A stretch of 64,000 nt of DNA from Stomoxys calcitrans (lineage: Eukaryota; Arthropoda; Insecta; Diptera; Muscidae), in contig NC_081553.1 of the NCBI RefSeq assembly GCF_963082655.1, positions 34,330,882 to 34,394,881 on the forward strand. The letters are read 5' to 3'. The position numbers were made by a program, and so were the translations under genes. Below, piece by piece: positions 20,807 through 31,798 of this stretch. Below the pieces are notes generated by a model, which was given only the letters and a program-made list of their open reading frames with translations, was not told the DNA's origin and did no database searches. How positions within the stretch are numbered: position 1 is the first letter of the stretch; each line of letters starts with the position of its first letter.

Positions 20807-23800
20807 ATGGATTTGGATTACGTCAAATCACCCCGTTTTGAAGCTCAAATGGGCAATGGCTCTGTATTGGATAGAGTAAGTTTGTGCTTGATTGTGAGTT
20901 ATACATGATTAAAGATCCTATTTGAATTTAAAGTGCTTTAGTTAATGAGATTATTTGAAAACAATTATTTAGTTGCATAATTGGATGTGTTTAAAATGTA
21001 GTGGTGTTTAATTAAAAATTAATTTTACCAAAAATATATAAATATTTCAAATTTGAAAAAAAAAACTAAAACTGAAAAAAGCAAACCAGTAAGAACAAGT
21101 AAGAGCGTGCTAAGTTCGGCCTGGCCGAATCTTATATACCCTCCACCATGGATCGCACTTGTCGAGTTCTATTGGAGATATACCATACCGATTCGGATCC
21201 TAAGTGAATTGAATGTTGAAGACCATAGTAGAAGTCATTGAGTAATATTTCAGTCCATTCGAATAAGAATTGCGCCTTGTAGGGGCTCAAGAAGCATAAT
21301 TGGAAGATCGGTTTATATAGTAGCTGTATCAGTCTATAGATCAACTAAGACCGTATTTGACATGTATGTTGGAGGTCATGGGAGAAGCCGTTGTAAAAAA
21401 TTTTAGCAAAATTTGATAAGAATTGGGCCCTCTAGAGGCTTAAGAAGTCAAGATCCCAGATCGGTTTATATGGCAGCTATATCAGATTATAAACCAATTT
21501 GAACCATACTTAGCACAGTAGTTGAAAGATATAATAAAACACTACGTGCAAAATTTCAGTCAAATCGTATGAGAATTGCGCCCTCTAGAGGCTCAAGAAG
21601 TCAAGACCCAAGATCGGTTTATATGACATCTATATCAGGTTATGAACCGATTTGAACTATATTTGGCACAGAAGTTGGAAGTCATAAAGAAATATGTCGT
21701 GCTAAATTTCAGGCAAAACTAATTGAAATTGTGCCCTCTAGAGGCTTAAAAAGTCATGAACCCAGATTGGTTTGTGTGGCAGCTATATCAGGTTAGTGAC
21801 CTATTTCAACCATATTGAACACAGTTATTGGAAGTAAATTAAACTCCTCATGCTAAATTTTAGCCAAATCGGATAAGAAATGTGTCCTCTAATGGTTCAA
21901 TAAGTCAAGATCTAAGATCGGTTTATATGGCAGCTGTATTAAAACTTGGTCCGATATGGTATATTTACAATCCCAACCGACCTACACCAATGAGAGTCCG
22001 GCGAGTTCCATCAAAATTGATTCAGACTTAGATATAGCTCCCACATTGTACTTATAGGGTAGGTGTAGGGTATTATAAAGTCGGCACCGCATGCCAATTG
22101 CCTTTCCCTACTGGTTTGTCCATAAAGTGATATCGGGTATACAAGATTCGGCCCGGCCGAACTTAGGGCGCTTTTACTTAGTATACCCACAATCATAGTA
22201 TGGGGGTATACTAATCTAGTCATTCCGTTTGTAACACCTCGAAATGTTCGTTTTAGACCCCATAAAGTTCTTGATCGTCTCGCCGTGATCTGAGTCAATC
22301 TAGCCTTGTCCGTCCGCCCGTCTGTCGAAATCACGATAGCGTTCGAACGCGTAAAGCTAGCCGCTTGAAGTTTTGCACAGATACTTAATATTGATGTAGG
22401 TCGTTGGGGATGTCAAATGGGCCACATTGGTTCAGATTAAGATATAGCTCCCATATAAACCGATCTCCCGATTTGACTTCTAGAGCCCCTGGAAGCCTAA
22501 ATTTTTGTCCGATTTGCCTGAAATTTCGCACATTGGGTTTTGTTACGACTTTCAACAACTGTGCCTAGTACGGTCTGCATCGGTTTATAATCCGATATAG
22601 CTCCCATATAAACCGATCTCCCGATTTGACTTCTTGAGCCTTTACAAGCCGCAATTTTCGTGTGATTTGGCTAAAATTTTGCTGATAGCGTTCTGTTATT
22701 ACTTCCAACAACTGTGCTAAGTGCGGTCCAAATTGGTCTATAGCCTGATATAGCTCCCATATAAACCGATTTTTCCATTTGACTTTTTGAGCCCTTACAA
22801 GTCGCAATCTTTGTCCGATTTCGCTAAAATTTTGCACAAAGTGTTCTGTCATGAATTCCAACAACTGTGCCAAGTACGGTTCAAATCGGTATATATCCTG
22901 ATATGGGGCCCATATAAACCTATCTTTCGATAAAACTTTTTGAGCACCTGGAAGCCGCAATTTTTGTCCGATTTGGCTGAAATTTTGCATGTGGTGTTCT
23001 GCATCGGTTTATAACCCGATATAGCTCCCATATAAACCGAGCTCCCCATTTGATTCTTGAGCATTTACAAGCCGCAATTTTCGTGTGATTCGGCCAAAAT
23101 TCTGTTATGACTTCCAACAACTGTGCTAAGTGCGGTCCAAATTGGTCTATAATCTGGTATAGCTCCCATATAAACCGATTTTCCACGGTTTTTATCCAAT
23201 TTGGCTTAAAATTTGCATATGGTGTTCTGTTATGACTTTCAACAACTGTCCCAATTACGGTCCAAATGAGTCTATATCCAGATATAGCTCCCATATTTCA
23301 GCAGAACTCATGGTGGTGGGTTCCCAAGATTCGATTCGGCCGAACCGAGCACATTTTTATACCCTCCACCATAGGATGGCGGTATACTAATTTCGTCATT
23401 CTGTTTGTAACACCTCGAAATATGCGTCTGAGACCCCATAAAGTATATATATTCTTAATCGTCATGTCATTTTAAGTCGATCTAGCCATTTCCGTCCGTC
23501 TGTCTCTCGAAAGCACGCTTACTTCCGAAGGAGTTAAGCTGGCCGCTTGAAATTTTGCACAAATACATGTTTTGATAAAGCTGCCATATAATCGGTTTAT
23601 ATGGGCCTTGGGCCTTGACTTCTTGAGAAATTTTGAACGTGTTGTTTTGGAGTCACTTCCAACAACTGTGCTAGGTCTGGTTTATATCGGTCCATAACCT
23701 GACATAGCTGTCATATAAACCGATCAGGGGTCTTGATTTCTTGAGCCTCTAGATGGCGCAATTCTAGTCCGATTTGGATGAAATTTTGCATGCGATGTTT

Positions 23801-25891
23801 CGTTATGACGTCAAACAACTGTGCCAAGTACAGTGTAAATAGGTTCATAACCTGATATAGCTGCCATATAAACCGATCTGGGATTTTGACTTCTTGAGCC
23901 TTAAGAGGGCGTAATTATTATCCGTTTAGGCTGACATTTTGTACAACGGCTTCTCCCATGACCTTCAATATACGTCTCAAATATGGTCTGAAACGGATAT
24001 GGTCTGATACAGCTCCCCTATAAACGTGGTGTTTTGGAATCACTTCCAACAACTGTGCTAGGTCTGGTTTATATCGGTCCATAACCTGACATAGCTGTCA
24101 TATAAACCGATCTGGGGTCTGGACTTCTTGAGCTTCTAGATGGCGCATTTCTCGTCCGATTTGGCTAAAATTTTGCATGAGGTATTTTGTTATGACTTCC
24201 AACAACTGTTCTAAATATGTTTGAAATCGGTTTATAACCTGATATAGCTGTCATATAAACCGATATGGGATCTTGACTTCTTGAGCCTCAAGAGGGCGTA
24301 TTTATTATCCATTTAGGCTGAAATTTTGTACAACGGTTTCTCCCATGACATTCAATATATGTATCAAATATGGTCTGAAACGGATATGGTCTGATACAGC
24401 TCCCCTATAAACCGATTTCCATATTTCACTTTTTAAGGCCCTAAAAGGCCCAATTCTTATTCGATTTCGCTGAAATTTTACACATAGACTTCCACTGTGG
24501 TCTCCAACCCTCAATTAAATTAGCATGCCAATTATTTTCTTTTATCCTTTGTTTGTCTAAAAAGAGATGCCGGGAAAGAACTCGACAAATGCGATCAATG
24601 GTGGAGGGTATATAAGATTCGGCCCAGCCGAACTTAGCATGCGTTTACTTGTTACTTCTAACTGATTCTCTTATCCAATTTAACTTTTGACTATTTCTTT
24701 TAAATTTTTCTCTAGGTCACTCCCGACATGGCCCATTTAGTGAATCCCTATTGGGGTCGATTTCCTCCGATGCCTTCGGCGACCAGTCAACTCTTTGGCA
24801 TTTTCACAGCTGCTATAATGGTGATATCCTGCTGTGGTAATGGTGTTGTCGTTTACATATTTGGCGGTACAAAATCTTTGCGTACTCCTGCCAACCTATT
24901 GGTGCTAAATTTGGCCTTTTCCGATTTTTGTATGATGCTCTCACAGTCACCGGTTATGATAATAAATTTCTATTTTGAAACGTGGATTTTGGGACCCATG
25001 TGGTGTGATATTTATGCCATATGTGGATCAATGTTTGGCTGTGTCTCGATATGGTCCATGTGTATGATAGCCTTGGATCGGTATAATGTCATTGTGAAGG
25101 GTATGGCGGGACAACCGATGACGGTGAAATTGGCTATGGTGAAAATTACATGCATATGGTTGTTTGCAACATTTTGGACACTGATGCCGTTGGTGGGGTG
25201 GAGTGCGTAAGTAGACAATTCTAAATATATAAAATTTTTAGGATAATAGTAGTAGGGTACAGTAGGAATGACATAACAAAAGATTTAATATAGTTTTCGC
25301 TTCAGAGACGCTTATTTGTATGCTTATTTTTTTATAATTTTCAGATATGTTCCCGAAGGCAATCTAACCGCTTGCAGTATTGACTACATGACCCGAGATT
25401 GGAATCCACGTTCCTATTTAATCTCATATTCACTCTTGGTCTACTACACCCCTTTGTTTTTGATCTGCTATTCATATTGGTTCATTATTGCAGCAGTGGC
25501 AGCCCATGAAAAGGCTATGCGAGAACAAGCCAAGAAAATGAATGTTAAATCCCTTAGATCTTCAGAAGATTGCGACAAAAGTGCTGAAGCCAAATTAGCC
25601 AAAGTGGCATTGACCACAATTACCCTATGGTTTTTGGCCTGGACACCGTATTTGATTATCTGCTATCATGGTTTGTTCAAAATCGATGGCCTCACTCCCA
25701 CCACCACCATACTGGGAGCAACATTTGCCAAAACCAGTGCGGTGTATAATCCCATTGTCTATGGCATAAGTCATCCCAAATATCGCATTGTGCTCAAGGA
25801 GAAATGTCCAATGTGTGTATTTGGTTCGACCGATGAGCCCAAACCGGATGCTGATGCTCAGACTACATCACAAGCTGAATCGCAAGCTTAG
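20807..25891 (+). CDS. Rh2: Rh2 opsin, three coding exons
   Basis: Exons 20807-20875, 24716-25206 and 25345-25891 join in frame to 368 codons (GTAAGT donors; acceptors TCTAG and TTTCAG). The product is a seven-helix Gq-coupled visual opsin that binds 11-cis-type retinal in photoreceptor rhabdomeres; in Drosophila, Rh2 is the ocellar opsin. Visible residues: N-glycosylation sites N17 and N193, TM3 Cys120 paired with Cys197, DRY at 144-146, the QAKKMNVKSL third-loop motif at 248-257, retinal Schiff-base Lys316 in FAKTSAVYNP, and NPIVY at 322-326. Its sequence (MAHLVNPYW, NLAFSDFCMM, ACSIDYMTRDWNPR, CPMCVFG) fits Rh2 rather than Rh1. The N-terminus is a little shorter than in Drosophila Rh2. An in-frame TAA precedes the ATG with no other Met between, supporting this start. 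The gene appears intact. Confidence 0.97.
21095..22000 (-). mobile_element. HINE subfamily B, reverse orientation, in Rh2 intron 1
   Basis: Begins ACAAGTAAGAGCGTGC with palindrome GTTCGGCCTGGCCGAAT and CCTCCACCATGG (right end, reversed), then about five array units with GGTTTATATGGCAGCTATAT. It stops before any left end; the left end is missing. Confidence 0.75.
22001..22182 (+). mobile_element. Two HINE right-end fragments (D, then B/C) in Rh2 intron 1
   Basis: 22005-22120 is the last part of a D-type element (GATATAGCTCCCACATTG, GTAGGGTATTATAAAGTCGG). 22121-22182 is the last ~60 bp of another type (GATATCGGGTATACAAGATT, palindrome TTCGGCCCGGCCGAA, CTTTTACTTAGT). The second abuts the next element without a spacer. 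Confidence 0.65.
22183..23354 (+). mobile_element. HINE subfamily C, in Rh2 intron 1
   Basis: Left tip ATACCCACAATCATAG immediately follows the previous element's right end. Several C-type units are present (CTGATATAGCTCCCATATAA, CCGATCTCCCGATTTGAC, GACTTCCAACAACTGTGC). The right end has ATGGTGGTGGGTTCCC and a palindrome TTCGGCCGAA; the terminal ACTTGTT is missing where the next element begins. Confidence 0.75.
23355..24653 (+). mobile_element. HINE subfamily B, complete, in Rh2 intron 1
   Basis: Left tip TATACCCTCCACCATAGG (23359), the conserved subterminal block, B-type units (TTGAGCCTCTAGATGGCGCA etc.) and a right end with GGTGGAGGGTATATAA, palindrome TTCGGCCCAGCCGAA and ACTTGTT at 24653. 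It ends only 62 bp before the splice acceptor of exon 2, so it may include the branch-point neighbourhood. Confidence 0.8.
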
Positions 25892-25975
25892 AATGGCAGC
25901 GATTTGTTTTGATTGATTGATTGATTGACGACATAACGACTTTGTATGAAGACAAGCAAAAACTATGCAACGCCA

Positions 25976-25981
25976 AATAAA
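25976..25981 (+). promoter_or_regulatory. Polyadenylation signal of Rh2
   Basis: AATAAA 85 bp after the stop codon. Further AATAAA hexamers near 26049, 26079 and 26110 are alternatives, so the 3' end could lie anywhere from ~26000 to ~26130. Confidence 0.6.
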
Positions 25982-26176
25982 AAATGGCCAAAAATTAAAA
26001 AAAAAATGTAATTTGTGAGAAAAAAAAGAACAAAAAAATAGCAAAGAGAATAAAAGAAGAACATGTATAATTTTATTAAATAAAATCATCATAAAAAATG
26101 TTATGGCAAATAAAAAAAAAATTTAAAAATCTATTTGGCTTATTAATGTTCTTAATATCAGTTAAATTACTTACTA

Positions 26177-28915
26177 AACAAGTAAAAAGGCGTTAAGTTC
26201 GGCCGGGCCGAACTTTGGATACCAACCACCTCGGGTATATAAGTAAACCATATTTCGTCGAAATCTGGTGAAAAATGCATACCTTATGCCCCATAGCAGC
26301 TATATCGAAACAAGATGTGGACCAAATACTAACAAGTACAAGTCATTGTTCAATTGTGTATAACAAAATATTGACCTTTTTAGTAGCTATATCTTAAAAT
26401 AAACCGATCTGAACCATATACGACACGGATGTCGAGAAGCCTAACATAAGACACTGTGTCAAATTTCAGTGAAATCGGATTATAAATGCGCCTTTAATGG
26501 GGCCAAGTTTTTAAATCGAGATATCGGTCTATATGGCAGCTATATCCAAAACTGGACCGATTTGGGCCAAGTTGGAGAAAAATTACGAAGAGCCTAACAC
26601 AACTTACTGTCTCAAATTTTGGCGACATCGGACAATAAATGCGCCTTAAATGGGCCCAAAACCTTACATCAAGAGATCGGTCTATACGACAGCTATATTG
26701 AAATCTGGACCCATCAGGGCCAAATTGATGTAGGATGTCGAGGAGCCTAATACAACTCACTGTCCCAAATTTCGGCGACATCGGACAATAAATCCGCCTT
26801 TTATGGGCTGAAAACTTTAAATCGAGATATCGGTCTATATGGCAGACATATCCAAATCTGAACCGATTTGTGCATATTGCAGAAGTATGTCGAGGGGCTT
26901 AACTTTACTTACTGTCCCAAATTTCGGAGACATCGGACAATAAATGCGCCTTTTATGGGCCCAAATCCTTAATTCGAGAGATCGGTCTCAGCTATATCCA
27001 AATCTGGATCGATCAGGGCCAGATTAAAGAAGGATGTCGAAAGGCCCAGCACAACTCACTGTCCCAAATTTCAGCAAAATCGGACAATAAATTCGCCTTT
27101 TATGGGCCCAAAACCTTAAATCGAGATATCGGTCTATATTGCAGCTATACTCATATCTGGACCGATCTGGGCCAAATTGAAAAAGATGTCGAGTGGCCTA
27201 ACATAACTCACTGTCCCAAATTTCAGCAAAATCGGATAATAAATGTGGCTTTTATGGACCTATGACCCTAAATTGGCGGATCGGTCTATATGGTAGATAT
27301 ATCTAAATCTGGACCGATCTGTGCCATATTGCAGAAGTATGTTGAGGGGCTTAGCTTAACTTACTGTCCCAAATTTCGGCGACAGCGAATAAAAAATATG
27401 TCTTTTAAGGGTCCAAAGCCTTAAATCGAGAGATCGGTCTATATGGCAGCTTTATTCAAATCTGGACCGATCTGTGCCATATTGCAGAAGTATCTCGAGG
27501 GGCTTAACTTAACTTACAGTCCCAAATTTCGGCGACATCGGACAATAAATGCGCCTTTTATGGGCTCAAAGCCTTAAATCGAGATATCGGTCTATATGGC
27601 AGATATATCCAAATCTAGACCGATCTGAGATAAATTGAAGAATATATATGGCAGCTATGGCAGCTATACCCAAATCTGAACCGATCTAAGCCAAATTGAA
27701 GAAGGATGTCGAGTGATCTAACATAACTTACTGTCCCAAATTTTAGCAAAATCGTTTAATGAATGTGGCTTTTATGAACCGATGACTCTAGATCGGTGGA
27801 TCGGTCTATATGGCAGCTATATCCAAATCTGGACCGATCTGGACCAAATTGAGAAATGATGTCGAAGGGCCCAACACAACTCACTGTCCCAAATTTCGGA
27901 GACATCGGATTATAAATGCGCCTTTATGGGCTCAAGACCTTATATCGAGAGATCGGTCTATATGGCAGCTATATCCAAATCTGAACCGATCTGAGCTAAA
28001 TTTAAGAATGATGTTGAAGTGCTCAACACAACTCACTGTCCCAAATTTCGGCGACATCGGACTATAAATTCGCCTTTTATGGGCGCAAGACCTTAAATCG
28101 AGAGATCTGTTTATATGGCAGCTATATCCAAATCTGAACCGATCTAAGCCAAATTGAAGAAGGATGTCGAATGATATAACATAACTTACTGTCCCAAATT
28201 TTAGCAAAATCGTTTAATGAATGTGGCTTTTATAAACCGATGACTCTAGATCGGTGGATCGGTCTATATGGCAGCTATATGCAAATCTGAACCGATCGTA
28301 GCCAAATTGACGAAGGATGTTGAAAGACCTAACACAACTCACTGTCCCAAATTTGAGCAAAATCGGATAATAAATGTGGCTTTTATGGGCCTAAGACCCT
28401 AAATCGGAGGATCGGTCTATATGGCAGCTATATCCAAATCTGAACCGATCTAGGCCAAATTAACGAATAATGTTGAAGGGCCTAACACAACTCACTGTCC
28501 CAAATTTTAGCAAAATCGGATAATAAATGTGGCTTTTATGGGCCTAAGACCCTAAATCGGAGAATCGGTCTATATGACAGCTATATTCAAATCTGAACCG
28601 ATCGTAGCCAAATTGACGAAGGATGTTGAAAGACCTATCACAACTCACTGTCCCAAATTTGAGCAAAATCGGATAATAAATGTGGCTTTTATGGGCCTAA
28701 GACCCTAAATCGGAGGATCGGTCTATATGGCAGCTATATCCAAATCTGAACCGATCTGGGCCAAATTAAAGAGAGATTTCGAAGGGCCTAGTACAACTCA
28801 CTGACCCGAATTTCAGCAAAATCGGATAATAAATGTTGCTTTTATGGGCCTAAGACTCTAGATCGGTGGATCGGTCTATATAGGGGCTATATTAAGATAC
28901 TGTCCAATAAAGCCC
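26177..28915 (-). mobile_element. Long HINE subfamily A array, reverse orientation
   Basis: Starts with the right end AACAAGTAAAAAGGCG, palindrome GTTCGGCCGGGCCGAAC and CCAACCACC. The following array holds roughly sixteen units, with ATCGG/ATCTG landmarks at 27800, 27952, 28105, 28258, 28411, 28564 and 28717 (152 then 153 bp apart). Units in the 27.7-28.8 kb part look locally duplicated (TGACTCTAGATCGGTGGATC recurs at about 27784, 28241 and 28855). The left end is missing; the sequence breaks off into a LINE scrap at 28916. It begins shortly after the Rh2 poly-A signals. Confidence 0.8.
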
Positions 28916-29197
28916 ATTGGCTTTGTACTTAATCATGCTGATTTTCCAAACGCCGTGTATGAAATTTTCTAGCCAGATTAACTGCTTCAAATGTCTAATC
29001 AGCCTTCCTTCTTTGGCCTTTCATAGCTCAACTGCTACCCATCAGCTACTGCTGTCTTGTTGCTCTTTAGCCTGGATACGGCTAAACTCATTTCATTCTG
29101 ACTTGGCGTAATACATTCTATACCGGTTTGGGTTTATGCTATCCTCGTCGCCGTTACTATCGTATACCAGTAGCTGCTAAAAACGACCATTCTATAT
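28916..29197 (-). mobile_element. Small LINE fragment (linker before RT)
   Basis: On the - strand about 29180-29030 reads GIECITPSQNEMSLAVSRLK then SNKTAVADG, i.e. the LKxNKAAGxDG entry motif of a LINE reverse transcriptase. It resembles the equivalent piece of the LINE at 12230. Stops interrupt it. Confidence 0.55.
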
Positions 29198-29200
29198 CCT

Positions 29201-30870
29201 AACAAGTAAAAGCGTGCTAAGTTCGGCCGGGCCGAATCTTATATACCCTCCACCATGGATTGCATTTGTCGAGTTCTTTTCCCGGCATCTCTTCTTAGGC
29301 AAAAAAGGATATAAGAAAAGAGTTGCTCTGCTATTAAAACGATATCAAGATATGGTCCGGTTCGGACCACAATTAAATTATATGTTGGAGACCTGTGTAA
29401 AATTTCAGCCAATTCGTATAAGAATTGCGCCCATTGGGGCTCACGAAGTAAAATAGAGAGAACGATTTATATGGGATCTGTATCGGGCTATAGACCGATT
29501 CGGACCATAATAAACAACGTTTGTTGATGGTCATGAGAGGATCTATCTTACAAAATTTCAGGCATATCGGATAATAATTGCGACCTCTAGAAGTGAAGAA
29601 GTCAAGATCCCAGATCGGTTTATATGGCAGCTATATCAGGTTATGAACCGATTTGAACCTTATTTGACACAGTTGTTGAAAGTAAAAATAAAATACGTCA
29701 TGCAAAATTTCAGCCAAATCGGATAGGAATTGCGGCCTCTAGAAGCTCAAGAAGTCAAATCCCCAGATCTGTTTATATGACAGCTATATCAGGTTATAGA
29801 CCGATTTCAACCATACTCGGCACAGTTGTTGGATATCATGACGAAACACTTTGTGCAAAAACTCATTCAAATCGGATAAGGATTGTGCCCTCTAGAGTCT
29901 CAAGAAGTCAAGACCCAAGATCGGTTTATATGGCAGCTATATCAGGTTATGAACCGATTTGAACCATATTTGGCACAGTTGTTGGGTATCATAATAAAAC
30001 ACGTTGTGCGAAATTCCATTCCAATCGGATAAGAATTGCGCCCTCTAGAGGCTCAAGAAGTCAAGACCCAAGATCGGTTTATATGGCAGCTATATCAGGT
30101 TATGGGCCGATTTGAACCATACTTGGCACAGTTATTGGATATAATAACAAAACACGTCCTGCAAAATTTCATTTCAATCGGATAAGAATTGCGCACTCTA
30201 GAGGCTCAAGAAGTCAAGACCCAAGATCGGTTTATATGGCAGCTATATCAGGTTATGAACCGATTTGAACCATACTTGGCACAGTTGTTGGATATCATAA
30301 CAAAACACGTCGTGCAAAATTTCATTCCAATCGGATAAGAATTGCGCACGCTAGAGGCTCAAGAAGTCAAGACCCAAGATCGGTTTATATGGCAGCTATA
30401 TCAGGTTATGGACCGATTTGAACCATACTTGGCACAGTTGTTGGATATCATAACAAAACACGTCGTGCACAATTTCATTCTGATCGGATAAGAATTGCGC
30501 ACTCTAGAGGCTCAAGAAGCCAAGACCCAAGATCGGTTTATATGGCAGCTATATCAAAACATGGACCGATATGGCCCATTTACAATACCAACCGACCTAC
30601 ACTAATAAGAAGTATTTGTGCAAAATTTCAAGCGGCTAGCTTTACTCCTTCGGAAGTTAGCGTGCTTTCGACAGACAGACGGACGGACGGACGGACGGAC
30701 GGACGGACGGACGGACGGACGGACAGACGGACGGACATGGCTAGATCGACATAAAATGTCGCGACGATCAAGAATATATATACTTTATGGGGTCTCAGAC
30801 GAATATTTCGAGTAGTTACAAACAGAATGACGAAATTAGTATACCCCCCATCTTATGGTGGAGGGTATAA
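29201..30870 (-). mobile_element. HINE subfamily B, complete, reverse orientation
   Basis: 1670 bp with both ends: AACAAGTAAAAGCGTGC, palindrome GTTCGGCCGGGCCGAAT and CCTCCACCATGG at the left; GGTGGAGGGTATA at 30861-30869. The array has TCGGTTTATATGGCAGC landmarks at 29921, 30074, 30227, 30380 and 30533, exactly 153 bp each, and the last units are nearly identical. A CGGA microsatellite lies at 30671-30737. It is the cleanest type specimen in the window. Confidence 0.88.
30671..30737. repeat. GACG/GACA microsatellite inside HINE
   Basis: About fifteen tandem ACGG units next to GACATGGCTAGATCGACATA. It is purer than the tracts at 6150 and 15031, so probably more recently expanded. Confidence 0.9.
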
Positions 30871-31798
30871 AAATGCTCGTAGGATAATCCCTTCTTATTG
30901 TGATGCTTTTGGATTTTATCAAAGAAAAAACTCAGCGTCACTGCAAACATCTCTGCCATTAATAAATACACAATTGAATTGTGTCTGTGTGTGTGTGTTA
31001 ATGTACTAAGAGCCACCACCTTTTGCCCAATTCATTTCAATGGAAATATGTATTTTAGCTTCAAAGATCCAAAACACATCATTAGATTAATTGTAGACTC
31101 ATAACGAAAGTTATTTCTGCGAAAATCTCTCCGTCTATCTGTCTGCCTTTGATCAAATCGCCAATGCCAAAACTTCAGGAAAATAATAAATATTGTCTTT
31201 ATTCGCCCTAATGAATGTCCATTTGTAGTGGTACGTGTAGCATAATCCCCCACGCCCCCTGCAAAAAAGAAAAAATCTTCCCCCTTTTTGGGCACTTTGG
31301 CCAAACTTTGATATGAAAACTTTAAATGATTCTTTCATTCCATATCAATTTTCTTGTGCCATTTTCAATTAACCAAATTATTCGCATGTCCATGTTTAGG
31401 CTTGAGTTAACTTTCTCCTCTTTACTTTCTCCGAATGTTTCGGAGAAATGCCAATCCTAAAAGAGTTCTAATTGAACTAATTTATCCCCCATGGGGAATG
31501 CGGCAAAAGAAAACTTTGATGGTAGCAAAATTAAGAGAAAAAGCAACAGCAATTCGCACATTGACACACACACAGACAAAGGAGAAGCAACGAAGGTTGC
31601 AAGGAAGGAGAGGTTGTTCATTATTACCCAGAACATAAGAATAATCGAATTTGAAAAGTTTGCCTATGGACCCATGAATTATCAAGAACATCGACTTTTT
31701 GGGGGGAAATTTAAGTTTGCGTTGAGAGTACAGGAGAATTATAGATATATGACGAAATGATTGAAAAAAGAAATAATGCACCATTTTAACCATATTTT
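30871..31798. other. No gene seen
   Basis: AT-rich sequence with a GT microsatellite near 30981-30998. Open frames on both strands (31482-31919 -, 31491-31760 +, 31032-31304 -) overlap each other and show no domain, so I do not support any as a gene. Confidence 0.4.

Larger units (their letters stand above)
20876..24715 (+). other. Intron 1 of Rh2, almost entirely repeat
   Basis: 3840 bp, GTAAGT to a pyrimidine-rich TTTTTCTCTAG acceptor. Only ~220 bp at the left and ~60 bp at the right look unique; the rest is five HINE pieces (see the separate entries). Intron 2 (25207-25344) is just 138 bp, so the size difference is due to repeat invasion. Confidence 0.9.

Noticed and set aside
20807..25891. 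Assignment of the opsin to Rh1 (ninaE)
   Set aside because: Segments such as NLAFSDFCMM, CSIDYMTRDW and CPMCVFG fit Rh2 rather than Rh1 as I know these proteins; an alignment would settle it.
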